Assembly: GCF_900233005.1 (NCBI RefSeq)
Contig: NZ_LT960612.1
Location: 1,302,001 to 1,366,000, forward strand
Reading direction: 5' to 3'
DNA length: 64,000 bases
DNA from: Vibrio tapetis subsp. tapetis
GTDB taxonomy: Bacteria; Pseudomonadota; Gammaproteobacteria; Enterobacterales; Vibrionaceae
Shown: one piece after another, positions 7,936 through 17,372 of the stretch
How positions within the stretch are numbered: position 1 is the stretch's first letter
Layout of the letters: every line of letters starts with the position of its first letter
Notes under the pieces: generated by a model
Told to the model about the DNA's origin: nothing
Database searches by the model: none
What the model saw: only the letters and a program-made list of their open reading frames with translations
Made by a program: the position numbers and the translations under genes

Positions 7936-9999
7936 TTAATTAATTGATTTTCCAGCGTAATAAACAAAGACCTTATCATTGCTAAGGATTCGTGAAAAAC
8001 CATAACCTTGGCTTTGTTTAATCATGTTGTGTGATCCAGCACCTATTGACGGATGACTTTGTCTGAATTTTCCTATTGTTTTCCAATGCGTTAAAAGCTC
8101 AATTCGTTTGGTATCCAACTTCCAATTCATGTCTGAACGCGTGCTTTGGTGGAAATCGTCAGCGTATGGTCCGGGTTTGCGGGCGACTTCATCGCCGTAA
8201 TAGATTTGTATTGCTCCCGGGCTTAACAACAAGGCATTCGCTGCGCCTTTTTGCATCTCTATGGACTTAAATCGACCGAAAAATAGTTCGGTGTCGTGAG
8301 AGGACATGTAGCTTACTGGGTTAAAATCGGGCTCATCTGCTAGCGTTGAAGAATAGTCGCTGTAGGTGCTTTCCATCTGCGAAAAACACACGGCGCCTTT
8401 ATCCATTTTTTTCTGCATATCGAAGTTGATTAACGCATCAAATCCATCATCGAAATAAGGGCTTCGGTAGGCGTTGTGCCCCCAGACTTCCCCCATCATC
8501 CAAAAAGGTGTGTTGGGTTTATCGTTCTCTTTTTGCCATCTACCTAGTTCGGTGGTTGCTTGTTGCTTGAGACGTTTCCATACATCACTTTCAACATGTT
8601 TAACTGTATCCACACGGAAGCCGTCAATACCAAATTTTTTCACCCAATCGGTTTGCCATTCGACCAGATAGTTAGTGACGGTGTAACTATCTTTTTTAAC
8701 GACTCGTGTTCCTGGATTATCCAGTAACCACTGAGGTGGCGTGACAAATTGGTCTGATTCTGTTTTTAAATCAGGTAAGCCGGCTAATGACATGGTTATG
8801 TCGCTGGTTCCGGGTTTGTCGTAGCCAGGTAAACCTGTCCTTACCCAATCTTGCCCCCACCAACTTTTCCATTCAGGGCTTTGATAGTTAATGGCTTCAT
8901 GAAAGCTATGCCAGTTTTGCTCGCCTTTTGGCTGCCAATTACGCCATTGTTTAGGCCAGTCGGATGGGGGATTAACCGCATTGATTTGATCAAACTGGAG
9001 ATCAGCCAACGTCGCATAACCCGTATGGTTGAGAACCGCATCAAGGAGAATCTTAATACCACGCTTGTGTGCCTCTTTAACCAGTAAGGCTAAGTCTTCG
9101 TCATTGCCAAAGTTTTCGTCGATTTTAGTAAAGTCTCGAGTCCAATAACCGTGATACGCGTAGAATGGAAATGAGCCCTTATCACCGCCCCCAACAAAAC
9201 CATGTACTTGCTCTACGATTGGCGACAGCCAAATCGCGTCCATACCTAATGATTGGATGTAATCCAGCTTTTCAACAACGCCTTTTAAGTCACCGCCGTG
9301 GAAAGTGCCCACTTCGTCCTTGCCGTCTTTTTTTCGGCCATAACTGAGGTCGTTGGTGGTGTCTCCATTGTTGAATCGATCTACCATCACAAAGTAGATG
9401 CTGGCATTGCGCCAATTAAAGATTACGTCTGATTTTTTGACTTCGACTTCTTCTAATAGAACCAGTCCGTTTGAGTGTTTACCTGGAGTCAACGTCACGG
9501 ACTTGTTGTTGACCTTAACTATTTCACCGGTGAAGGTATTTCGCAGTTCGGTTCCTTCTTCAAACGTTTCACCCAGTTGGATTGTAACGGAGCCGCCCGT
9601 GTAAACAGAGCACTCGACGTTGGGAAGAGGACGTTTAAATTCAGTCTTGGTATTTTTCTTTGGCTGTCGTTTTAATGAAAGTGTGTTGTTAGCGCTATTG
9701 AATTGGAACGCATAATCACCAGCAAAGCGGATCTTGAAAGAAAACTCGGTGGGCTGATTACAGTTTAGAGATAATGGCGTATTAAACTTTATCCGCTGAT
9801 TTTCCGTCGCACTGCACGTACCATCTAACCCATTAACCGTGAACGTGTATTGAGATTTGCTTAGCGGAACCACTAATGCTGAGTCAGCAGAAAGAGGGAA
9901 ATCACGGCTGTTTGTTGAGGTAGCAATAGTAATGTTGGGTGAGGCATAGCTTTGAAATGTGGCAGCTAATATCGCGCTAGTAAGCAGAGTCCGTTTCAT
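7936..9999 (-). CDS. malS: Periplasmic alpha-amylase, MalS type (GH13)
   Basis: A 687-residue secreted alpha-amylase that would cut maltodextrins in the periplasm. A signal peptide covers about residues 1-19 (cleavage near SYA-SP). Residues 20-190 form a beta-rich N-terminal region with cysteines that could pair. The GH13 barrel starts near residue 200 (ASIYFVMVDRFNNGD) and shows DAVLNHTG at 320-327, the nucleophile Asp464 in FRVDTVKH, the acid Glu504 in MGEVWG and Asp569 in SSHDTE. Length and layout agree with MalS. Upstream on the same strand are the DUF2057 gene and a porin, suggesting a maltodextrin uptake and processing locus. A TGTGA/TCACA repeat upstream has an off-length spacer, so I do not claim CRP control. 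Confidence 0.88.
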   Translation of the reverse strand: MKRTLLTSAILAATFQSYASPNITIATSTNSRDFPLSADSALVVPLSKSQYTFTVNGLDGTCSATENQRIKFNTPLSLNCNQPTEFSFKIRFAGDYAFQFNSANNTLSLKRQPKKNTKTEFKRPLPNVECSVYTGGSVTIQLGETFEEGTELRNTFTGEIVKVNNKSVTLTPGKHSNGLVLLEEVEVKKSDVIFNWRNASIYFVMVDRFNNGDTTNDLSYGRKKDGKDEVGTFHGGDLKGVVEKLDYIQSLGMDAIWLSPIVEQVHGFVGGGDKGSFPFYAYHGYWTRDFTKIDENFGNDEDLALLVKEAHKRGIKILLDAVLNHTGYATLADLQFDQINAVNPPSDWPKQWRNWQPKGEQNWHSFHEAINYQSPEWKSWWGQDWVRTGLPGYDKPGTSDITMSLAGLPDLKTESDQFVTPPQWLLDNPGTRVVKKDSYTVTNYLVEWQTDWVKKFGIDGFRVDTVKHVESDVWKRLKQQATTELGRWQKENDKPNTPFWMMGEVWGHNAYRSPYFDDGFDALINFDMQKKMDKGAVCFSQMESTYSDYSSTLADEPDFNPVSYMSSHDTELFFGRFKSIEMQKGAANALLLSPGAIQIYYGDEVARKPGPYADDFHQSTRSDMNWKLDTKRIELLTHWKTIGKFRQSHPSIGAGSHNMIKQSQGYGFSRILSNDKVFVYYAGKSIN

Positions 10000-10136
10000 C
10001 GGTCAGTTCCTATTTAATTTTATATAAATAGGTTAGGGCAGTTGTGATTGAGTCACATCATTCCCAGTTTCTACGCCCTAAAAAGTTAGCTTGGTCAAAC
10101 TTCCGTAAGGTAAAGGCGTAGTTAAAAATGGCCTAA

Positions 10137-10164
10137 AGCGACACCTATCACATTTGGTGTCGCT
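10137..10164 (-). terminator. Probable terminator after the DUF2057 gene
   Basis: Perfect 9-bp stem AGCGACACC (10137-10145) and GGTGTCGCT (10156-10164), with a T-rich but interrupted tail on the minus strand, placed after the stop at 10199. Confidence 0.55.
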
Positions 10165-10198
10165 GCTCATTCTTAGCTAATTATCATTTGTTGAATTG

Positions 10199-10843
10199 TT
10201 ACTTTTTCATTGCACCCATCGCCCACATCATGAACTCTTTTTGCTCCGTAGCGGTCATGTTTTCGAACCCAGATTTAATGATGTCCATGTGAGCGGATAT
10301 TGGATCTGCTTGTAACTCTGCGCTAGGTGTTTTTGCCTTCGTAGCAGTAGCAGTAGCAGTAGCAGTAGCAGTAGCAGTAGCACCATTATGCTTGATAACG
10401 GCTGCTTGATAATCAGGAAAAGACTGGAAACCACCAATGTGCAACAGCTGCGTGTTGTGCTTAATCGCATTACCTTGATCGTCGACTAATGTAAATTGAG
10501 GTTGTTTCTCAAAAGAGCGTGCATCTTCTATTGTGCGAAATGGTTTGTAGCTTAATGTAATGGCAGACGTTCCTGCTTCAAAGTCGATGATCATTGGAGT
10601 CGAGCTGTATTTGGATCGTCGGCCATCTTCTGCGACTAACTGATTTAAGGTGATCAGTAATTGATTGTGCCCCTCTTTAAGATCGACCTGTTGAGTTGAT
10701 TCAAAGAAACTAGAATCGATGGCTTGCTCGTTAATCACTCTAGGTACGATTTCTTTGCTAAATTCGATTGATTGAGCTGCAAGAACGTGACTTGATAAAA
10801 AACCGAATGCTAAGCCAATAACTGTAATAACTCGTTTTTGCAT
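10199..10843 (-). CDS. DUF2057 family periplasmic protein with an Ala-Thr repeat
   Basis: A 214-residue exported protein with a signal peptide (MQKRVITVIGLAFGFLSSHVLA). The body matches the DUF2057/YccT pattern: HNQLLITLNQLV, an SSTPMIIDFEAG segment and QPQFTLVDDQGN, followed by a small helical tail (MTATEQKEFMMWAMGAMKK). The function of the family is not established. An Ala-Thr repeat of seven units sits between the beta-rich body and the tail, encoded by a hexanucleotide microsatellite at 10341-10382; it is probably a flexible linker of variable length. The gene lies between the porin and malS on the same strand, which hints at a role in outer-membrane sugar uptake, but that is only context. 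It is not MalM by sequence. Confidence 0.7.
   Translation of the reverse strand: MQKRVITVIGLAFGFLSSHVLAAQSIEFSKEIVPRVINEQAIDSSFFESTQQVDLKEGHNQLLITLNQLVAEDGRRSKYSSTPMIIDFEAGTSAITLSYKPFRTIEDARSFEKQPQFTLVDDQGNAIKHNTQLLHIGGFQSFPDYQAAVIKHNGATATATATATATATKAKTPSAELQADPISAHMDIIKSGFENMTATEQKEFMMWAMGAMKK
10341..10382. repeat. Hexanucleotide microsatellite, seven GTAGCA units
   Basis: Seven perfect tandem copies of GTAGCA on the plus strand, read as Ala-Thr codon pairs in the minus-strand DUF2057 gene. The unit is a multiple of three, so changes in copy number would lengthen or shorten a linker without breaking the frame. Confidence 0.97.
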
Positions 10844-10862
10844 GTTTTCTCCTTACGACAAA

Positions 10863-10880
10863 GGGCGAGAAATCTCGCCC
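10863..10880 (-). terminator. Hairpin between the porin and the DUF2057 gene
   Basis: GGGCGAGA and TCTCGCCC form a perfect 8-bp stem with a two-base loop, followed on the minus strand by only three T. It may be a weak terminator or an mRNA processing/stability hairpin that lowers expression of the following gene relative to the porin. Confidence 0.5.
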
Positions 10881-10916
10881 ATGTCTATCTAATTGTTTTA
10901 ACTGATTTTAGTGTGA

Positions 10917-12077
10917 TTAGAAGTAGTATTCAACACCAACAGATACTTCGCTAAATGAATCTGATTTCCAGCGGTCATAGCTCATGCCTGCGTTACCAGA
11001 TTCAACAGTGTTGTCTCCCATTCGCACATCACGAGCACGCACGTAAAGCACCGCTGATGGGTCTACAAAGTACATGGCTTGTGCTGAGTAGGTATCATCG
11101 GAAGAATTTTCTACGGTATTACCATTCACTTCTAAATCGAAGTTTTTGGTGTAGCCGACCTTAAATTGCCAATCATTTACGGTGTACATCAAGCCCGAGG
11201 TCATGGCATTTTGTTTTTCTTCACGGCCTACGTCTGTCCCTTCTTTAACGTTTGCATCTTGCATACGATATTGAGCGAAGAAAGATATGCCGTTTTCAAA
11301 CCAACCTTGAACACCCACTAGGTAAGTGTTGTTGTCCCAAATACGGCTAAATGATTTTTCTGTTTTTAGGTCATGTGCCGTCGTATCTAGTGTGCCATCT
11401 GTAAATGACTCAGCGGTATCACGGTTAATTTCGTAAGCGGCATCAAATTGTAGTGGGCCGACTTTGTAATGCGCCGCACCACCTTGCCAGTAACCTTGAT
11501 CACTCCCTGTTGCGGCCGCTTTTGTTCGGCCAGCAGCAACATCTAAAGAAAGGTTACCCCATGCAGGGGAGTCCCAGCGAACCGAGTTCGAAGAACGGTC
11601 TTGGAACTTAGCGCCACCAATTAGACCACCCCAGTCATATACATCACCTAGTCCTGGGTTTGATCCTGGCCAATCGACCACTTCATACAATGGCGTTAAG
11701 ACGCGACCAATTCTAACCTGTCCAAATGAATCAAAATCTTCGAATCCGACGAACGTGTCACGTTCACCTAGGCCGCCTTTGGCTTCATGGTCGGAATAGG
11801 AAGGGTCAACGTATCCGCTTTCGACTTGCCAGATGAATTTAGGACCAAAGTTCTTAAACTGTTTCGAGCCACGGAAGCCGATTCGGCTTTCATTGTTGGT
11901 TTGAAAACCCGTTAAGTTACTGTTGTCCGTTTCATAGTCGCGGTAGTGAGCCTGTACTGCAATGATGCCGTATATTTCATACTTTGCGTCGGTTTCTTCT
12001 GCGATTACAGGGGTAGCAACCATGGTTACTGATGCAACCGCAGTTGCAAGTAGAGAGCGTGTAAATAGCTTGTTCAT
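10917..12077 (-). CDS. Outer-membrane porin (Gram-negative general porin type)
   Basis: A 386-residue beta-barrel porin. The signal peptide ends near ATPVIA-EET. The mature protein begins with YEIYGIIAVQAHYRD, contains the NNESRIGFRGSKQF segment and the FGQVRIGRVLTPLYE strand typical of neisserial/OmpU-like porins, and ends with aromatic VGVEYYF as outer-membrane barrels do. It is the first gene upstream of the DUF2057 gene and malS on the minus strand, separated from them by hairpins. A role in maltodextrin entry is possible from context; a general porin is equally possible. A 510-bp leader region lies upstream. Confidence 0.85.
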   Translation of the reverse strand: MNKLFTRSLLATAVASVTMVATPVIAEETDAKYEIYGIIAVQAHYRDYETDNSNLTGFQTNNESRIGFRGSKQFKNFGPKFIWQVESGYVDPSYSDHEAKGGLGERDTFVGFEDFDSFGQVRIGRVLTPLYEVVDWPGSNPGLGDVYDWGGLIGGAKFQDRSSNSVRWDSPAWGNLSLDVAAGRTKAAATGSDQGYWQGGAAHYKVGPLQFDAAYEINRDTAESFTDGTLDTTAHDLKTEKSFSRIWDNNTYLVGVQGWFENGISFFAQYRMQDANVKEGTDVGREEKQNAMTSGLMYTVNDWQFKVGYTKNFDLEVNGNTVENSSDDTYSAQAMYFVDPSAVLYVRARDVRMGDNTVESGNAGMSYDRWKSDSFSEVSVGVEYYF

Positions 12078-12588
12078 GTGAACTCCTAAAAATATAACTG
12101 TAATTTTTTAAATGAGCATCATTGAGTTGGCCGCTAATGAAGCTCAAATAAGTTGTTGATTTATTGAGAACGTGAATAAGATTACTCGGAAATTTACATG
12201 AGAGAATTGATTGGAAAGAGATCCATGATGTTGTTCAAAATTTATAAGTTTATTTAAATATAAAACCATTAAAATCAATGGTTTGAGATAAATTTGTAAT
12301 GTTTAGTCAATGAATTGTCAATAACCTAAATGCGAGTGACTTCAAAGTGTTGTGGGCATGTGGGATGGCCCGCATATGAGATTTATAATTAAATTTGATT
12401 AGATTAGGTTGATTTAGAAGTCTTTGATGATGAACTTAGATCTGAGTCGCATTTAAATTGTGCTGAAACCTACAAAAAATGATTATTACTCATGCTCAAT
12501 GGAACTTTCTTAACTTAGCAAGACCCTTGCTCAATGCGTTTTTTCTCCATAGGATAGAGCCAGACAACAAAAAAAGGGAGCACACCAA
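12078..12588. promoter_or_regulatory. Divergent intergenic region, porin and aldo/keto reductase
   Basis: About 510 AT-rich bases without a gene, between the minus-strand porin and the plus-strand reductase. It must hold the promoters of both. I see one small hairpin (AAACCATT at 12263-12270 with AATGGTTT at 12277-12284) and a run of A and T around 12240-12320. I found no convincing CRP or MalT box. Confidence 0.4.
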
Positions 12589-13494
12589 ATGGTGGCAAAA
12601 ATAACAACGGCGCATCAAGGCCCAGAATTATCTGAGTTAGTTCAAGGTTATTGGCGACTGGCTGAATGGAACATGTCTCCACAGCAGCGATTAGACTTTT
12701 TAAAGCAGCATGTTGATTTAGGGATTACAACCGTTGACCATGCGGACATCTACGGTGGTTACGAATGTGAACAGTTATTTGGCGAGGCATTAGCACTCGA
12801 TCCATCAATTCGTGAACACATTGAGATCGTCACTAAGTGCGACATTAATTTGTGTGCCAAGCATCCACAGCGAAAAATCAACCATTATGATACCAGCGCT
12901 CAGCATATCTTTAAGTCGGTAGATAATTCGTTACAACGCATGAATATCAATGAAATTGATGTTCTGCTTATTCATCGCCCAGACGCGTTAATGGATGCAG
13001 ACGAAGTTGCGGATGCTTTTTCTGAATTACACAAAGTAGGTAAGGTTAAGCATTTCGGTGTTTCTAACTTTTCACCACGTCAATTCGAGTTGTTGCAATC
13101 ACGTATTAGCAAACCGCTAGTGACTAACCAAGTTGAAATCAACCCGCTTAACTTTGAGGTTGCGCACGATGGCACGTTGGATCAACTGCAGATGAATCGT
13201 ATCAAGCCGATGGCTTGGTCATGCTTGGCGGGTGGCGATATCTTTGGTGGAACCGATGAGCAACATGTTCGAGTGCGAGATGAGCTAAATGCCATTGGTA
13301 AAGAAATTGGCGCGAAGAGCTTAGATCAGGTTATTTATGCTTGGATTCGTCAACTGCCATCTAACCCTCTGCCAATTCTTGGTTCAGGCAAAATTTCGCG
13401 GGTAAAAAGTGCCGTTGAAGCTTTGTCTTTAGAAATGACACGAGAGCAATGGTACCGAGTTTGGGTTGCATCTAAAGGCCACGGTGTGCCTTAG
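12589..13494 (+). CDS. Aldo/keto reductase, YdhF-like
   Basis: A 301-residue cytoplasmic NADPH-dependent oxidoreductase of the aldo/keto reductase family. The catalytic tetrad is visible: Asp and Tyr in TTVDHADIYGGYE (residues 48-60), Lys in IVTKCD and His in LLIHRPD. The cofactor-binding C-terminal part includes ILGSGKISRVKSA. The N-terminus (ELVQGYWRLAEWNMSP) and overall length match E. coli YdhF. A ribosome site (AGGGAG) sits upstream of the ATG. Monocistronic, ending at a bidirectional terminator. Natural substrate unknown. Confidence 0.88.
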   Translation: MVAKITTAHQGPELSELVQGYWRLAEWNMSPQQRLDFLKQHVDLGITTVDHADIYGGYECEQLFGEALALDPSIREHIEIVTKCDINLCAKHPQRKINHYDTSAQHIFKSVDNSLQRMNINEIDVLLIHRPDALMDADEVADAFSELHKVGKVKHFGVSNFSPRQFELLQSRISKPLVTNQVEINPLNFEVAHDGTLDQLQMNRIKPMAWSCLAGGDIFGGTDEQHVRVRDELNAIGKEIGAKSLDQVIYAWIRQLPSNPLPILGSGKISRVKSAVEALSLEMTREQWYRVWVASKGHGVP

Positions 13495-13522
13495 TCGACA
13501 AGCTAAATACCAGTAGGTAGTA

Positions 13523-13551
13523 AAAAACCAGCGAGTTTGTCGCTGGTTTTT
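13523..13551. terminator. Bidirectional terminator between convergent genes
   Basis: AAAAACCAGCGA (13523-13534) and TCGCTGGTTTTT (13540-13551) form a perfect stem with T runs on both strands, placed between the reductase and the OmpV-like gene, which converge. Confidence 0.85.
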
Positions 13552-13571
13552 TTATTACCTGAATCTAGTAT

Positions 13572-14303
13572 TTAGAAACCGGCAAATTGATAACTTATAC
13601 CGAATTCTACGGCCCAGCCAAACGGACGTTGCACCAGTGGACTGTCGTAGTTATGGCTTTCCATTTTAATCTTGCTCAGCATGATCAGTTTTCTAGAAAG
13701 ATCGTATCGACCAATAATGCCGGCCTCATATACCCAAGAAGCACCCGCATTGAATTGGTCAAGCCCACTCGCTGTGGATTCCGACGCTGATACCCCATAC
13801 AAATGCTGTGACAGTTTTTCATCGCGCCAGCTGAATTCCAAGTAAGGAATCATTTCAAATCGACGCATAGTGCTGATAGGTTGAGACACATGAACTTGCA
13901 GTTCTTGCCCTTTGTGAACGGCCATTACATCGTGTAAATACGTTAGTCGCACATTCGGTGTACCTAAAGTAAAACCGAACTCTGCATTGCCATTTCGGTC
14001 TGAAATACCGGTAGGAAGCTCTGCAAATCGGCCTCCGACTTCCATCCAGCGCCAACTTCCTGACACACCAACATAAGGCAAGACATATAAAGTACCGAGG
14101 TTGTCGTCAATAAACCCTTGTCTGCTCTCGTAATAGAGGTCGGGGACAAAGTTCCATGCGGCGTTGTTCGCTGTGGTAAAGGCACTCTGATTGTAAGATA
14201 TGCTCGCGCCCGCGTAGCCAAATGCGTCATCTTTATCAATGCCAATGACCGCCATGGCTGACGTAGAGAACAAGGCTAAAAGTAACAAGCTCAGTTTTTT
14301 CAT
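13572..14303 (-). CDS. MipA/OmpV family outer-membrane protein
   Basis: A 243-residue outer-membrane beta-barrel of the MipA/OmpV family. I place the start at 14303 (MKKLSLLLLALFSTSAMA, a clear signal peptide) rather than the upstream in-frame ATG at 14324, which would add a non-signal extension. The body contains alternating aromatic strands (NFVPDLYYESRQGFIDDNLG, VSGSWRWMEVGG) and ends in FGISYQFAGF with the terminal aromatic expected for barrel assembly. Family members are known as scaffold or adhesin-like proteins; the role here is unknown. It is convergent with the reductase and divergent from the envelope operon. Confidence 0.8.
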   Translation of the reverse strand: MKKLSLLLLALFSTSAMAVIGIDKDDAFGYAGASISYNQSAFTTANNAAWNFVPDLYYESRQGFIDDNLGTLYVLPYVGVSGSWRWMEVGGRFAELPTGISDRNGNAEFGFTLGTPNVRLTYLHDVMAVHKGQELQVHVSQPISTMRRFEMIPYLEFSWRDEKLSQHLYGVSASESTASGLDQFNAGASWVYEAGIIGRYDLSRKLIMLSKIKMESHNYDSPLVQRPFGWAVEFGISYQFAGF

Positions 14304-14707
14304 AATAACATCCGTGAAAGGCACGACGCATGGTGCCTATATCTAATCACCCAAGCATAATTCTTAGGTTCGCTTATTTAAGTGCAGCAATAATTATACC
14401 AAAATTGCGTTCAGTGCGAGCGTTGGTTTTATGGGAAAGTTCAAATAGATAGCGGTGTCACGTTTTATCCTGCTTGGAGGCGCAGCAAGCTTGCGGGTTT
14501 AGTTTAAATCTCTGGTTCAGATTGGCGGTCATTTCGTTTATCTATCGGTAATCTTTTTCACCATCGGCAACTCACTGCCGTATTTTTCACCGTTTAAGCA
14601 ACCCGATAACCGTTCACTCCTTTAAATCCCCGTTTGTCGCATGGGCCTGATTGTCTTTGTTGATAGCAGTAATCTAATCAACATCGAAAACAAATAGGGA
14701 ACTTGTT
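14304..14707. promoter_or_regulatory. Divergent intergenic region, OmpV-like gene and envelope operon
   Basis: About 400 bases holding the promoters of the minus-strand barrel gene and of the seven-gene plus-strand operon. I see no strong palindrome or terminator. A LytTR regulator encoded at the end of the operon might act here, but I could not identify its paired binding repeats. Confidence 0.3.
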
Positions 14708-15382
14708 ATGAAAACGCTTACTCACTCTTTCAAAAAAACGTCGGCACTTTTGGCTTCGGGTTTATTGTCGCTTGGGCTATTAACCTCTCCATCAACCGTA
14801 TTTGCCGCTCCATCTGAAGCATTGATCAGTCAATACAACCAAGCTGCCGCCGGCGATGAAGATCTGGTTGAAACGGTTGTGGCAGACTTGACCACATTAA
14901 TTGATACTGAAGGCGCCCAGCCACTTAGCTTAGTGTACTTAGGCAGCGGACAAACCCTGCAAGGAAGGGATGCATTCTGGCCTTGGAATAAAATGAAGTT
15001 AGTGGAAAAAGGGCTAGCCACGATAGACAAAGGCTTGAACCTAATGGCCAGCCAGAAAATGCCGACAGAGCAACAGGCCGTTGTTATGGGCCTACCTGAG
15101 CGTTATATGGCGCGAGCGATCGCCGCGACAACTTATAGCCAGCTACCAGACATGTTTAATCATTTTGAACGTGGATACGATTTGTACCTTGGTTTACTCG
15201 ATGAACCTTACATTCAGCAAGCACCATTTGAAGCGACGTCTTGGATATATACATACGCAATTGAAGCGGCCATTCGAGCAGAGGATCTAAATCAAGCAAA
15301 ACTGTGGTTGTCAGTAATGGAACAGCGTGGGCCGGACAGTAACGAAACCATCACCGCCAAGTCTCTAATTAATCAAGCCTAG
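14708..15382 (+). CDS. Periplasmic protein of unknown function, first gene of envelope operon
   Basis: A 224-residue exported protein with a signal peptide ending near TVFA-APSE. The mature part is almost all helical (LISQYNQAAAGDEDLVETVVADLTTLI and following) and could be a TPR-like repeat protein, but no repeat is clear enough to call. I do not recognise a named family. It is 14 bases upstream of the LolD-like ATPase and shares its operon, so it probably works with the transporter in the periplasm. The start has a ribosome site (AGGGA) at a good distance. Confidence 0.65.
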   Translation: MKTLTHSFKKTSALLASGLLSLGLLTSPSTVFAAPSEALISQYNQAAAGDEDLVETVVADLTTLIDTEGAQPLSLVYLGSGQTLQGRDAFWPWNKMKLVEKGLATIDKGLNLMASQKMPTEQQAVVMGLPERYMARAIAATTYSQLPDMFNHFERGYDLYLGLLDEPYIQQAPFEATSWIYTYAIEAAIRAEDLNQAKLWLSVMEQRGPDSNETITAKSLINQA

Positions 15383-15396
15383 TAGGGAGCCATCTA

Positions 15397-16080
15397 ATGC
15401 TTAGGTTTAGTCAAATTGAAAAACAATACCAACTGGGCCAGTTAAGTGTTCATGCGCTCAAAAGTGTTGATGGGTGTATTCAAAAAGGTGAAATGGTGGC
15501 TCTATGTGGGCCATCAGGTTCCGGTAAAAGCACACTTTTGAATGTCTTGGGCTTACTAGACATGCAATATCAAGGTGAGGTTTTACTAAATGGAGAGCCG
15601 TTGCCCAAAGACAAGTATCAAGCTGCAAAAATACGCCGTCAACAACTTGGTTTTATCTTTCAGCGTTTTAACTTAATGCCAGTGATGACGGCACTGGAAA
15701 ATGTATCGTACCCATTGCACTTAAACGGTGTGTCTCTTAAGGAGCAAAAAAAGCGTTCTAGTGACATGCTGGAAAGAGTCGGACTTAAAGATTTTTTGCA
15801 TCACAGACCAGACAATTTATCCGGAGGCCAGCAGCAGCGAGTGGCCATTGCAAGGGCGTTGGTAAACACCCCATCACTCGTGATTGCAGATGAACCCACA
15901 GCCAGCTTAGACAGCCAAACCGCCAGTCAAGTGATCGAAATTATGAAATCGCTTGGACGCGAATTTAACACAACGTTTGTTGTTGCGACGCATGACCCAC
16001 GAATGGCCAAACATTGTGACCGTGCTATTCAATTGCTTGACGGCGAGATCAATAAGGAGTCGTTGAAATGGGTAAGTTAA
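15397..16080 (+). CDS. ABC transporter ATPase, LolD/MacB type
   Basis: A 227-residue ATPase that would power the adjacent FtsX-like permease. It shows Walker [10 protein letters not shown] (about residues 39-47), the Q-loop IFQRFNLMP, signature LSGGQQQR, Walker [13 protein letters not shown] and the switch histidine in ATHDPR. The pattern is that of LolD, MacB and FtsE ATPases, which drive extraction or mechanotransmission rather than classical import. It ends inside the start of the permease gene (13-base overlap), which indicates tight coupling. Confidence 0.9.
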   Translation: MLRFSQIEKQYQLGQLSVHALKSVDGCIQKGEMVALCGPSGSGKSTLLNVLGLLDMQYQGEVLLNGEPLPKDKYQAAKIRRQQLGFIFQRFNLMPVMTALENVSYPLHLNGVSLKEQKKRSSDMLERVGLKDFLHHRPDNLSGGQQQRVAIARALVNTPSLVIADEPTASLDSQTASQVIEIMKSLGREFNTTFVVATHDPRMAKHCDRAIQLLDGEINKESLKWVS

Positions 16081-17372
16081 TGGGAAAACTGATGCCTTAC
16101 AGTTACAAATTGGCCTTGCTCAACTTAATGAGAAATGGCAGACGAAGCCTTTTGTCTATCACCATTATTGCTATTGCGGTATTTGCTATGGTCAGTGCGG
16201 GCGGGTTTGGTTTGTACACGTATGAATCTTTGAAAGAATCGACGGCGAGAGAAACAGGACACCTGACGATTAGCCAGCCGGGTTACTTTGCACAAGATGA
16301 AGAAATGCCGCTGAGTAATGGCCTTACTGCCAGTGAACAACTCATCCCGCAAATTATGAAAGACGAACGCGTCCGCAGTGTGCAGCCAAGAGTGTACCTT
16401 TCAGGTTTGGTTTCTAACGGCAATAAATCGACAATCTTCATGGGCATTGGCGTTAACGACAGAGAGTTCGATATGAAAGGCCCGTTCTTGAATGTGATAG
16501 AGGGCAAGACCTTGTCTAACGTCGAGTCGACCCGTTTTGACTCAGCAGAGCCTGAAATCATGCTTGGCAGTGACCTAGCGCGAAACCTGAATGTGAGTGT
16601 TGGCGATTGGCTGACCTTGCTGGCAACCACGTCTGACGGAGCATTGAATGCATTTGATTTTAAAGTCAGAGGCATTTATTCCACAGGTATACCTGAACTG
16701 GATAAGCGACAACTCTATATTCATATTCAATCGGCGCAAGAGCTTCTAGTGAGTGAAAAAGTCAGCACGTTATCGGTCTTCTTATTTGAAACGGAAAACA
16801 CAACGCCAGTGCAAAATACCTTAACGGCCCAGTTTGATTCAAAAAATCAATCAAATAGCACCAACATGAAGAGCGATATCAGCAAACAAAAACTAGAAAT
16901 CACACCATGGCAAGATCGGGCATTTTTCTACAAAAAAGTAAAAGATCTGTATGACCGTATCTTTGGGATCATGGGGTTGGTGATGGGGCTGGTGGTCTTC
17001 GTTTCTCTATTTAATACCATGACGATGTCGGTGACTGAGCGAACGCGTGAAATAGGAACGCTATCTGCATTAGGCAGTTACCCACGTGAAATCGTCGCAG
17101 GCTTTTTACGTGAGTCCGTTATGTTGGCGGCGGCCGGTGCCTTAATCGGTACGATTCTAACTGGCGTCGCGACGTTATTACTGCTTGTCGTTGATATTGA
17201 AATGCCACCCCCTCCAGGGCACACAGACGGCTATCCTCTCAACATTTATTTCTCATTAGAGTTAGCGGCATACGCCGGGCTCGGTGTCGTGGTTATTTGC
17301 TTTATTGCCGCGTTAATTTCAGCTCGCAAAGGTGTTAATCGCCCGATTACAGAGGCACTTATCTATGTATAA
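16068..17372 (+). CDS. FtsX/LolCE/MacB-type permease
   Basis: A 434-residue inner-membrane protein with one N-terminal helix (residues 23-45), a large periplasmic domain of about 230 residues, and three C-terminal helices ending in the cytoplasmic ALISARKGVNRPITEALIYV. The segment TERTREIGTLSALGS is the signature of FtsX-type permeases. With the ATPase before it and a LolA-like gene after it, it resembles a Lol-type lipoprotein or lipid extraction machine. Alternative starts exist at 16080 and 16092; I kept the first ATG. It overlaps the next gene by 8 bases. Confidence 0.88.
   Translation: MGKLMGKLMPYSYKLALLNLMRNGRRSLLSITIIAIAVFAMVSAGGFGLYTYESLKESTARETGHLTISQPGYFAQDEEMPLSNGLTASEQLIPQIMKDERVRSVQPRVYLSGLVSNGNKSTIFMGIGVNDREFDMKGPFLNVIEGKTLSNVESTRFDSAEPEIMLGSDLARNLNVSVGDWLTLLATTSDGALNAFDFKVRGIYSTGIPELDKRQLYIHIQSAQELLVSEKVSTLSVFLFETENTTPVQNTLTAQFDSKNQSNSTNMKSDISKQKLEITPWQDRAFFYKKVKDLYDRIFGIMGLVMGLVVFVSLFNTMTMSVTERTREIGTLSALGSYPREIVAGFLRESVMLAAAGALIGTILTGVATLLLLVVDIEMPPPPGHTDGYPLNIYFSLELAAYAGLGVVVICFIAALISARKGVNRPITEALIYV

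Noticed and set aside
10043..10057. TGTGA/TCACA repeat upstream of malS as a CRP site
   Set aside because: The spacer is five bases; CRP sites need six. The match is suggestive only.
10255..10470. Leucine-repeat frame over the microsatellite
   Set aside because: It is the same hexanucleotide repeat read in another frame inside the DUF2057 gene.
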